Source: Pseudoalteromonas sp. FUC4 (GTDB lineage Bacteria; Pseudomonadota; Gammaproteobacteria; Enterobacterales; Alteromonadaceae). Taken from it: DNA of 64,000 nt. Location: positions 680,897 to 744,896 of the forward strand of contig NZ_SEUI01000001.1 in the NCBI RefSeq assembly GCF_008370255.1, read 5' to 3'. Each line of letters begins with the position of its first letter. Position 1 is the stretch's first letter. Below, one piece after another: positions 57,098-64,000 of this stretch. The notes below the pieces were generated by a model. It made no database searches and was not told where the DNA came from. It saw only the letters and a program-made list of their open reading frames with translations. Position numbers and translations under genes: made by a program.

Positions 57098-58561
57098 TTG
57101 AAGCCATTGGATGATAAACCAATCAAGCCCGCCTCTTTTTTTGATGCATTAATTCCTATCACTGTATTAATTTGTTTGCTTGGTGCAGCCGTATACTTAT
57201 TTGGTGATAACTCTTCTTCAGGTCCTAACCAAATAGCACTTTTATTTGCCACTTTTGCAGCGGCTTTAATTGGCCTTAAAAACGGTTACACATGGAAAAA
57301 ATTAGAACAAGCTATGATCGAAGGCATAACGCTTTCACTTGGTGCTATTTTAATTTTACTTATGGTAGGTGCATTAATTGGTACTTGGCTACTTTCTGGG
57401 ACTGTACCCACTTTAATTTATTATGGCTTACAAGTTATAAATCCAAGTTGGTTTTATGCAGCGAGTTGCTTAATTTGTGGCATTGTAGCAATGAGTATTG
57501 GTAGTTCTTGGACCACGGCTGCTACGATAGGTGTGGCTTTATTAGGCGTTGCTACGGGTCTTGGACTTGAGCAAACAGTAACCGCAGGTGCCGTTATATC
57601 TGGCGCATACTTTGGTGATAAGCTAAGCCCGTTGTCAGAAACAACCAATCTGGCACCAGCAGTTGTTGGCGCTGATTTGTTTGAGCATATTCAACATATG
57701 CTGTGGACGACAGTACCGAGTTTTGTAATTGCACTGATTATATTTATATTCATGGGGTTTAATGCAACGGCTTCAAGCGAAGCAGGGCGCATTGATGAAA
57801 TAACGGCTATTTTACAACAAAACTTTAATATTGGTTTTGAAATGCTCATTCCGTTAATTGTACTTTTAGTGTTGGCAATTAGAAAAATGCCCGCTTTTCC
57901 AGCTATCTCAATTGGTGCTGTTGTGGGCGCTGTTTGGGCTATGTTGTTTCAGTCTGATCTAATTGCTAGCCAAATTGATATTTCTCAAGGACAGCTAGTT
58001 GGCTACTTCAAACTTGTTTGGACTACTTTCTTTGATGGTTTTAGTATCAGTACCGGCGATGACAAAATGGATTCGTTGCTCAGCGGTGGCGGTATGGCTG
58101 GTATGCTTACAACTACATGGCTGATTATGACTGCACTAATGTTTGGTGCCATCATGGAAAAAACGGGCCTTCTGGACATTTTTGTTAAAAGCATACTTAA
58201 AATAGCTAAAAGTACGGGTTCATTAATTACAGCAACAATTGCAACCTGTATAGGAACTAACGTAATAGCGGCCGATCAATATATAGCGATTGTTGTCCCT
58301 GGCCGTATGTTTAAAGATGAATATGAAAAACGTGGTTTGAAGCCTGTTAATTTATCTCGTACATTAGAGGATGGCGGTACAATTACCAGCCCACTTATTC
58401 CTTGGAATACTTGTGGTGCTTACATGCAAAGCGTTTTACTAATAAACCCTTTCGATTATGCACTCTACGCTTTCTTTAATTTAATTAACCCTGTTTTAGC
58501 AGTTGTTTATGCCTACTTAGGTATTAAAATTTTACGCATTAAACCAAAACAATCTGCCTAA
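57098..58561 (+). CDS. nhaC: Na+/H+ antiporter, NhaC family
   Basis: An inner-membrane antiporter of the NhaC type, 487 residues and 11-12 helices. Typical stretches are PASFFDALIPITVLICLLG, MSIGSSWTTAATIGVAL, GAVISGAYFGDKLSPLSETTNLAP split across helices four and five, and EDGGTITSPLIPWNTCGAYM. The conserved Asp and Ser/Thr residues of the ion path (GDKLSPLS) are present. I start at TTG 57098, since AGGAG lies eight bases upstream. The in-frame GTG 57077 would have that ribosome site inside the coding part. Single gene between the prc terminator and pepN. Substrate choice (Na+ versus Na+/malate-lactate exchange) cannot be settled. Confidence 0.9.
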   Translation: MKPLDDKPIKPASFFDALIPITVLICLLGAAVYLFGDNSSSGPNQIALLFATFAAALIGLKNGYTWKKLEQAMIEGITLSLGAILILLMVGALIGTWLLSGTVPTLIYYGLQVINPSWFYAASCLICGIVAMSIGSSWTTAATIGVALLGVATGLGLEQTVTAGAVISGAYFGDKLSPLSETTNLAPAVVGADLFEHIQHMLWTTVPSFVIALIIFIFMGFNATASSEAGRIDEITAILQQNFNIGFEMLIPLIVLLVLAIRKMPAFPAISIGAVVGAVWAMLFQSDLIASQIDISQGQLVGYFKLVWTTFFDGFSISTGDDKMDSLLSGGGMAGMLTTTWLIMTALMFGAIMEKTGLLDIFVKSILKIAKSTGSLITATIATCIGTNVIAADQYIAIVVPGRMFKDEYEKRGLKPVNLSRTLEDGGTITSPLIPWNTCGAYMQSVLLINPFDYALYAFFNLINPVLAVVYAYLGIKILRIKPKQSA

Positions 58562-58566
58562 TTTTA

Positions 58567-58597
58567 AGCAGCTCCTTTTAACTTAAAAGGAGCTGCT
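58567..58597. repeat. 15-bp hairpin between nhaC and pepN
   Basis: AGCAGCTCCTTTTAA (58567-58581) and TTAAAAGGAGCTGCT (58583-58597) are perfectly complementary and almost abut. There is no T-run after the stem on the plus strand, so it is not a typical terminator. The stem buries one AAGGAG; a second GGAG (58600-58603) just outside it is the likely pepN ribosome site. It may be a weak terminator for nhaC or a leader hairpin that affects pepN. Confidence 0.7.
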
Positions 58598-58608
58598 CTG
58601 GAGTATCT

Positions 58609-61203
58609 ATGACTGAATCAAGTAAACCTCAAGCACAATATCTTAAAGACTATAAAGCTCCTGATTTTTTAATTGACCACACAGAGCTAACTTTTGACTT
58701 ACAACCTTTATCAACCAAAGTAAGCTCTTTACTAACACTTACCCGTGTTGGTGATAAAAAAGCATCTTTAGTGCTTGATGGTATTGATTTGCGTTTACTG
58801 TCTTTATCTGTTGATACAGTTGATATAACGGATTATGAAATTGTTGGTGAGCAGCTAATAATTAATAACCTACCGGATAGTTTTCAACTCAATATAGTGA
58901 CAGAGATATCACCTGAGACGAATACTTCTTTAGAAGGTTTATATTTATCGGGAGGTGCGTATTGCACACAGTGCGAAGCGCAGGGTTTTAGAAAAATAAC
59001 CTATTATATGGACCGCCCCGATGTACTAGCCACATTTGATGTGACTGTTATTGCTGATAAAAAATTCCCGCAATTACTTTCTAACGGTAATCAAGTTGAT
59101 AGCGGTGAAACACAAGATGGTCGTCACTTTGTGAAATGGCAAGATCCATTCAAAAAGCCAAGTTATTTGTTCGCACTTGTAGCAGGCGATTTTGATGTTT
59201 TAAAAGATACTTACACAACTAAAAGTGGCAGAGATGTAGAGTTAGCATTGTTTGTTGATAAAGGTAATTTATCTAAAACACCCCATGCTATTGCCTCACT
59301 TAAAAAAGCAATGCAATGGGATGAAGAACGTTTCAATTTAGAGTATGACCTTGATATTTATATGATTGTAGCCGTTGATTTTTTCAACATGGGTGCGATG
59401 GAAAATAAAGGGCTGAATGTATTTAACAGTAAATGCGTATTAGCCAATCAAGAAACTGCGACAGACAAAGACTATCATACGATTGAATCCATTGTAGGGC
59501 ATGAATACTTTCATAACTGGACAGGTAACCGAGTTACTTGTAGAGATTGGTTTCAGTTATCGCTAAAAGAAGGGCTAACCGTATTTAGAGACCAAGAGTT
59601 TAGTAGTGATTTAGGTTCTCGTGCACTTAACCGTATTGATGCGGTTAAAGTAATGCGTACCCATCAGTTTAGTGAAGATGCAGGCCCTATGGCTCACCCA
59701 ATTCGCCCTGAAAAAGTTATCGAAATGAATAACTTTTATACAGTAACTGTATACGATAAAGGTGCTGAAGTTATCCGTATGATGCACACATTACTGGGTG
59801 AAACTAACTTTCAAAAAGGGATAACGCTTTACTTTGAGCGCCACGATGGTCAAGCAGTTACATGTGATGATTTTGTAAGAGCAATGAGCGATGCATCAGG
59901 TGTTAATTTAGAGCAATTTAAACAATGGTACAGCCAATCAGGTACACCGCGTTTAAATGCAATTCAAAAATTTGATAGCAGCTCAAATACATATACATTA
60001 ACAATAGAACAAGCAGCACCGGTCAATCAGCCAGACAATAAACCACTTCATATACCTTTTGCTATTGAACTACTTGACGCAAATGGAGAAAGTATTACTC
60101 TGCAATACAAAGGTACAAAACTAGATCATGTGCTTGATGTAACAAGTACGACTCAAACATTTAGCTTTGATAATATGTTAGAAAAGCCTGTTGCGGTTTT
60201 ACTCGAAGATTTTTCTGCACCTTGTATTTTAAATCAGCAAACAACAGAGCCCGAACTATTACATATTATGCGTTTTGCACGTAGCGATTTTTCACGTTGG
60301 GATGCACAACAGCAGCTATTTATTAAAGCGATTAAATCTCAGATTACCGACACAACTAATAGCGTGTTAAGCAGCGAAATTATAAATGCGCTACGTGTAC
60401 TTATAAATACCAAAGAGGGCGATTTAGCTTTAATTGCAGAGCTGTTTAAATTGCCAAGTTTTGACACGTTAGCCGCTGAATTTGAAGTAATACCTGTTGA
60501 TGAAATTATCAAAATAACAGAAAAGTTTGAGCAACAAATTGCTGATGAACTTGCTGATGAGCTGCTTAGTTGTTACGAATCTCTTGAAGATGATGGCAGT
60601 ATAAGTGCAAGCGCTGTTGCGAATCGTGCTTTAAAGCAAATATGTCTGCACTACCTTGCTAAAACACAAAATCCAGAAGCTGTAACCTTCATTAAAGAAG
60701 CTGCAAGCTCTACTAATATGACTAATGTACTTGGTGCCCTAAGCGCTGTGGTAAAAGCTTCACACCCTATTAGAGACGAGCTTTTGAGTCATTTTGATAG
60801 TCAGTGGCGTCATGATGTTCTAGTGATGGATAAATGGTTTGCACTGCAAGCTATGCAATCAGGCAGTAATGCTATAGATGATATTAAAGCACTTTACGAA
60901 CACCCGTGTTTTGATTTTTCAAATCCTAATCGTGTACGTGCACTTGTAGGAAGTTTTAGCCATTTTAATACAGCGCAATTTCATCGCTCTGATGCCCAAG
61001 GTTATGCGTTATTAGGTGATTTACTGATAAAACTTAATGCAATTAATCCACAAAATGCATCGCGTATGCTGACACCATTTATGTCATGGAAGCGTTACGA
61101 TGATGTACGCTCACAAGCAATGAAACTGCAATTACAACGCTTAGCCAATTTGGATGCCCTAAGTGCTGACTTGTATGAAAAGGTTGAAAAAGCGCTCGCA
61201 TAA
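58609..61203 (+). CDS. pepN: Aminopeptidase N
   Basis: PepN is the main cytoplasmic M1 zinc aminopeptidase, acting late in protein degradation. The 864 residues match E. coli length (870). Seen: the exopeptidase motif GAMENKG (about 263-269), and zinc site HEYFHN with His 298, His 302 and the distal Glu in LKEGLTVF near 321. The catalytic Tyr lies in NFYTVTVYDKGAEVI (about 380). The C-terminal half is the helical DUF3458 array. Downstream of the substrate of Prc or Clp proteases is natural, but no operon link is visible. A DUF2835 gene follows directly. Confidence 0.98.
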   Translation: MTESSKPQAQYLKDYKAPDFLIDHTELTFDLQPLSTKVSSLLTLTRVGDKKASLVLDGIDLRLLSLSVDTVDITDYEIVGEQLIINNLPDSFQLNIVTEISPETNTSLEGLYLSGGAYCTQCEAQGFRKITYYMDRPDVLATFDVTVIADKKFPQLLSNGNQVDSGETQDGRHFVKWQDPFKKPSYLFALVAGDFDVLKDTYTTKSGRDVELALFVDKGNLSKTPHAIASLKKAMQWDEERFNLEYDLDIYMIVAVDFFNMGAMENKGLNVFNSKCVLANQETATDKDYHTIESIVGHEYFHNWTGNRVTCRDWFQLSLKEGLTVFRDQEFSSDLGSRALNRIDAVKVMRTHQFSEDAGPMAHPIRPEKVIEMNNFYTVTVYDKGAEVIRMMHTLLGETNFQKGITLYFERHDGQAVTCDDFVRAMSDASGVNLEQFKQWYSQSGTPRLNAIQKFDSSSNTYTLTIEQAAPVNQPDNKPLHIPFAIELLDANGESITLQYKGTKLDHVLDVTSTTQTFSFDNMLEKPVAVLLEDFSAPCILNQQTTEPELLHIMRFARSDFSRWDAQQQLFIKAIKSQITDTTNSVLSSEIINALRVLINTKEGDLALIAELFKLPSFDTLAAEFEVIPVDEIIKITEKFEQQIADELADELLSCYESLEDDGSISASAVANRALKQICLHYLAKTQNPEAVTFIKEAASSTNMTNVLGALSAVVKASHPIRDELLSHFDSQWRHDVLVMDKWFALQAMQSGSNAIDDIKALYEHPCFDFSNPNRVRALVGSFSHFNTAQFHRSDAQGYALLGDLLIKLNAINPQNASRMLTPFMSWKRYDDVRSQAMKLQLQRLANLDALSADLYEKVEKALA

Positions 61204-61425
61204 ATGATTGAGTATTATTTTACCCTAAGATTGAGCTATAACGAATGCATGGATTACTACCATGGTCGTTTTAGCTCATTACAAGTTGTAGAGGATGGCG
61301 GTAAAACGATTCGTTTTACCGCTACATATTTAAGGCCCTTCATTTCGAGCTTGGGTGTACGTGGCCGTTTTAGACTCTTATTAACCCCCGAAAACAAGTT
61401 TATCCGCCTAGAGCGAGTGGCCTGA
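61204..61425 (+). CDS. DUF2835 family protein
   Basis: A 73-residue protein: EYYFTLRLSYNECMDYYHG, then GKTIRFTATYLRPFISSLG, then VRGRFRLLLTPENKF. These blocks fit DUF2835, a small family of proteobacterial proteins of unknown function. The ATG directly follows the pepN stop with no base between, so it is translated from the pepN message. I know the family to be found near pepN in related genomes, which supports the call but gives no function. Confidence 0.88.
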   Translation: MIEYYFTLRLSYNECMDYYHGRFSSLQVVEDGGKTIRFTATYLRPFISSLGVRGRFRLLLTPENKFIRLERVA

Positions 61426-61437
61426 CACTCGGTTTTT
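61414..61437 (+). terminator. Terminator of the pepN operon
   Basis: Stem CGAGTG/CACTCG (61414-61419, 61426-61431) with a six-base loop, followed by GTTTTT. The left arm overlaps the last codons and stop of the DUF2835 gene. Confidence 0.7.
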
Positions 61438-61676
61438 ATGTTATATATACATAAAAATATTGTATTTTTGTTAATTTCAATTTGTCCTATTGTTAAATTA
61501 CGTGTATAAATTATCTGGTACGACGTCTTACCAATACGTAAGCGTCAACCAGAATAAAAATATATGACAGATTTGAGCGAGTATTTGTAATTTTGCAGAT
61601 TCGCTTCTATCGTTATGATTACACTAAAAACAATAACTTGATCACACAAAATGACCCGCGACAGGGGGGAACCAAA

Positions 61677-63776
61677 ATGATAAGAAGATCGCTTTTTGTT
61701 AAAAATAAAATCGCTATAGGTTTAGCAGCCGCTAGTTTAGGTTTATCTGCAGCCAGTACTCAAGCTGTAACATTTGAAGCTGGGGGGTTTGATATTACCT
61801 TCGATTCAACCTTTTCATATGGGCAAAGTGTCCGTGTAGAAGATAGAGACTTTAGCTTAATTGGTAAAAGTAATAATCCAGCTTTCGACTGGACAGGTTA
61901 CAACCCTGCGCTAAGTAACACTATTTACTCATCACAAGATGTATGGGCACAACCGGGCTCTTACTCAAACAATGGTGATGCGGGTAATTTAAATTTTGAC
62001 AGTGGTGACTCATTCTCAAAACTATTGAAGGGAACACACGACCTTTCAATAAATAAAGATAACTACGGTTTGTTCACTCGCTTTATGTATTTTTATGACT
62101 TTGCATTAATGGATGGCTATCACGCTTATTCAAATCCTACATCTGGGCAGGGTGTGGATCCGTGTGATGATAAAGACACTAAAGCACAAAGTTGTGCCGA
62201 CATACGTTTACTAGATGCGTTTGTATGGGCCGATTTTGATTTAAACGACGGAAATAATCCTTTATCTGTTCGTTTAGGTCAGCAAGTAGTTAACTGGGGG
62301 GAAAGTACGCTAATCTCTCATGGTATTAACGTAAACCCAGTTGATATTGACCGATTGAAAGCCCCAGGCGCTGAGCTTAAAGAAGCATTTATACCTGTAG
62401 GTATGCTTTGGGCATCGCTTGGTATTACTGAAAACATCACGCTTGAGGGTTTCTACCAATACCAATGGCAAGAAACGCGTTTACCAGCAGCAGGCACGTA
62501 TTTTTCAACTAATGACTTTGCAGCAGAAAATGGTTATCAGCAGAATGTTCAATTAGGTTTTACGTCTAATCCTGATATTGATGTTGCTTTTTTAACAGAT
62601 AGCTTGAATAACTTAACATCTGACTTTGCATTAGCTGCAGCTGCACAAGGTATTGATCCGTCAAGTGCAGAAGGTAGTGCTTTATTAGCTCAAATGTATC
62701 TAGCTTATCCAACTAAGGTGGCTTTAAAAGGTAAAGGGGATAATGGTAAAAATGAACCTGAAGATGGCGGTCAGTATGGTTTACGTTTAGGTGTGTTTTT
62801 ACCTGAATTTAATGATACTGAAATTGCACTCTATCACGTGAATTACCATAGCCGTCGTCCGCTTATATCTGGTCGCGTATCAAACTTTTCGCAGGCAGCA
62901 ATTGCCCAAGATTTAGCGATGATCATGACAACAGAGATTACCTCAGATAATGTTGCTGATTTAACTGCTTTTTCTAAAGCTGAAAATGACTACCCTGAAG
63001 ATATTAAGTTATATGGTTTAAGTTTTAATACGACTATCGGCGAAACAGCCTTCGCGGGTGAATTTGCTTTTCGCCAAGATGAACCGCTACAAATTGATGA
63101 CGTAGAGTTACTCTACACAGCGATGCCAGAACAATTAGCGCTTGCTGGATTAAGGCCTGAATTTGCGGGTATTTCGCAAATGAGTTTTGGCGATGATATT
63201 AGTTCTGTTGGTGCGGGTAAAGTTGCTCAAGGCTATATTGAACGCGACACATCACAAATTCAATTCACGGCAACACATTTATTTGGACCTTCATTAGGTG
63301 CTGATAGTTGGGCTGTAGTTGGTGAAGTGGGTGCTGTAAAAATTCATAACATGCCAGACTATGACGAAACGCGTTTAAATGTATCCGGTACTGGCCGAAG
63401 TGGCACAATTACAGGCCCTGGTACTACTGATTACTCAACACTGCAACTTGGTTTATCAAACGGCGCTGAAGAAAAATCATTTGCTACTGCATCTTCTTGG
63501 GGATATCGCTTAATTGCTAAAGGTGATTATTATAACCTTTACAATGGTATTAACTTCTCTCCTCGTTTTGTATTTTCTCATGACGTAAACGGTAATACAC
63601 CAGATCCTATGTTCTTATTTATTGAAGACCGTAAATCTTTAGGTGCAACCATGAACTTTAACTACCAAAATGCGTGGTCACTTGATGTGAGCTATAACTC
63701 GTTTTGGGGCGGTGGCGGTGTTAATACATTCTCAGACCGCGATTACGTTTCTTTTAACTTAAAATATTCTATTTAG
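61677..63776 (+). CDS. DUF1302 family outer-membrane protein
   Basis: A 699-residue exported protein: signal peptide (KIAIGLAAASLGLSAASTQA), then aromatic- and Gly-rich beta-strand repeats (FDITFDSTFSYGQSVRV), RLGQQVVNWGESTLISHG, and a final strand ending VSFNLKYSI, with the terminal hydrophobic residue expected of outer-membrane barrels. These features fit DUF1302. Such proteins are usually encoded beside DUF1329 proteins, and here one follows after 13 bases. In Pseudomonas relatives the pair is linked to uptake or export of hydrophobic compounds; the cargo here is unknown. ATG 61677 has GGGGGGA upstream; a TTG 28 codons earlier is rejected. Confidence 0.9.
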   Translation: MIRRSLFVKNKIAIGLAAASLGLSAASTQAVTFEAGGFDITFDSTFSYGQSVRVEDRDFSLIGKSNNPAFDWTGYNPALSNTIYSSQDVWAQPGSYSNNGDAGNLNFDSGDSFSKLLKGTHDLSINKDNYGLFTRFMYFYDFALMDGYHAYSNPTSGQGVDPCDDKDTKAQSCADIRLLDAFVWADFDLNDGNNPLSVRLGQQVVNWGESTLISHGINVNPVDIDRLKAPGAELKEAFIPVGMLWASLGITENITLEGFYQYQWQETRLPAAGTYFSTNDFAAENGYQQNVQLGFTSNPDIDVAFLTDSLNNLTSDFALAAAAQGIDPSSAEGSALLAQMYLAYPTKVALKGKGDNGKNEPEDGGQYGLRLGVFLPEFNDTEIALYHVNYHSRRPLISGRVSNFSQAAIAQDLAMIMTTEITSDNVADLTAFSKAENDYPEDIKLYGLSFNTTIGETAFAGEFAFRQDEPLQIDDVELLYTAMPEQLALAGLRPEFAGISQMSFGDDISSVGAGKVAQGYIERDTSQIQFTATHLFGPSLGADSWAVVGEVGAVKIHNMPDYDETRLNVSGTGRSGTITGPGTTDYSTLQLGLSNGAEEKSFATASSWGYRLIAKGDYYNLYNGINFSPRFVFSHDVNGNTPDPMFLFIEDRKSLGATMNFNYQNAWSLDVSYNSFWGGGGVNTFSDRDYVSFNLKYSI

Positions 63777-63789
63777 GGGTAACATTACT

Positions 63790-64000
63790 ATGATTAAAAA
63801 ACCTACCCTCATTGCTACTGCTTTTTGTAGCTTGTTTGCAAGCAGCGCAGCTTTAGCTAAATTAAGCGCTGATGAAGTTGCTCAATTAGGTCAAAATTTA
63901 ACGCCATTAGGCGCTGAAAAAGCAGCGAATGCTGATGGTTCTATTCCAGCATGGAATAATGGCATTACATCTGCACCAGCAGGTTATGAACCGGGTATGC
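63790..64000 (+). CDS. DUF1329 family protein, N-terminal part only
   Basis: The window ends 70 codons into this gene. Seen: signal peptide LIATAFCSLFASSAALA, then KLSADEVAQLGQNLTPLGAE and DGSIPAWNNGITS. The latter is the characteristic opening of DUF1329 proteins (LolA/B-fold-like periplasmic proteins). GGGGTAA at the end of the DUF1302 gene acts as ribosome site for ATG 63790. It forms a two-gene unit with the DUF1302 barrel, and RND-type (MMPL) transporters often complete such loci beyond it. Confidence 0.88.
   Translation, partial: MIKKPTLIATAFCSLFASSAALAKLSADEVAQLGQNLTPLGAEKAANADGSIPAWNNGITSAPAGYEPGM

Noticed and set aside
57077..57098. GTG 57077 as the start of the NhaC antiporter.
   Set aside because: The AGGAG ribosome site lies between it and the TTG at 57098, and the added residues are not membrane-like or family-like.

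Overview
This window is chromosomal DNA of a marine gammaproteobacterium, most likely Pseudoalteromonas or a close relative in the Alteromonadales. I infer this from the moderately AT-rich sequence, the E. coli-like order of several conserved gene blocks, and short intergenic inverted repeats that begin ATACCAAT. No species can be named from the sequence alone.

Positions 1-15152 are a conserved core block: end of clpS, clpA, infA, bpt, aat, trxB, pssA, ald, lrp, ftsK, lolA, rarA, crcB, serS. ClpS, ClpA, Bpt and Aat together make an almost complete bacterial N-degron pathway. From lolA to crcB the genes overlap by 4-8 bases; serS follows crcB after 9 bases.

Positions 15153-17800 are the most variable part. 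They hold a lone gene for an unrecognised protein with weak uracil-DNA-glycosylase-like motifs. Mirrored GTTATAC/GTATAAC boxes and hairpins flank it, a layout that resembles an integron cassette. Next come a decayed copy of the end of a PQQ-type sugar dehydrogenase gene (the intact gene is 1.3 kb downstream), a small membrane protein and a coiled-coil protein.

Positions 17809-36318 mix metabolism, transport and signalling: the sugar dehydrogenase, an Nramp-like transporter without the usual metal ligands, avtA, a GST, a long U32 protein, an EEP-fold phosphatase/nuclease whose start codon is missing, and a LytS/LytTR-type sensor-regulator pair next to a secreted alpha/beta hydrolase. An internally deleted IS3-family remnant precedes a yhiI-rbbA-yhhJ-like ABC export operon.

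Positions 36473-43847 carry a MAPEG protein, an ABC exporter, a lipoprotein, a frameshifted GFA-family pseudogene, a spermidine-synthase-like protein, an M28-type peptidase with an unusual metal motif, and a DUF4826 protein.

Positions 43910-52813 are again a conserved block on the minus strand: GNAT, roxA, purB, hflD, mnmA, nudJ, rluE, tusE, tusB, tusC, tusD, yccA. They are followed by two identical tRNA-Ser(UGA) genes on the plus strand. TusBCD, TusE and MnmA form the sulfur relay for 2-thiouridine in tRNA and lie within 4 kb of one another.

Positions 52954-64000 run on the plus strand: a small membrane protein, msrC, a small acidic protein, proQ, prc, an NhaC antiporter, pepN, a DUF2835 protein, and a DUF1302/DUF1329 pair that the window end cuts. 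I found no CRISPR array, prophage, rRNA operon or defence island. Most of the window is ordinary core genome, and the points of interest are decayed, mobile or start-codon oddities rather than a clear new system.
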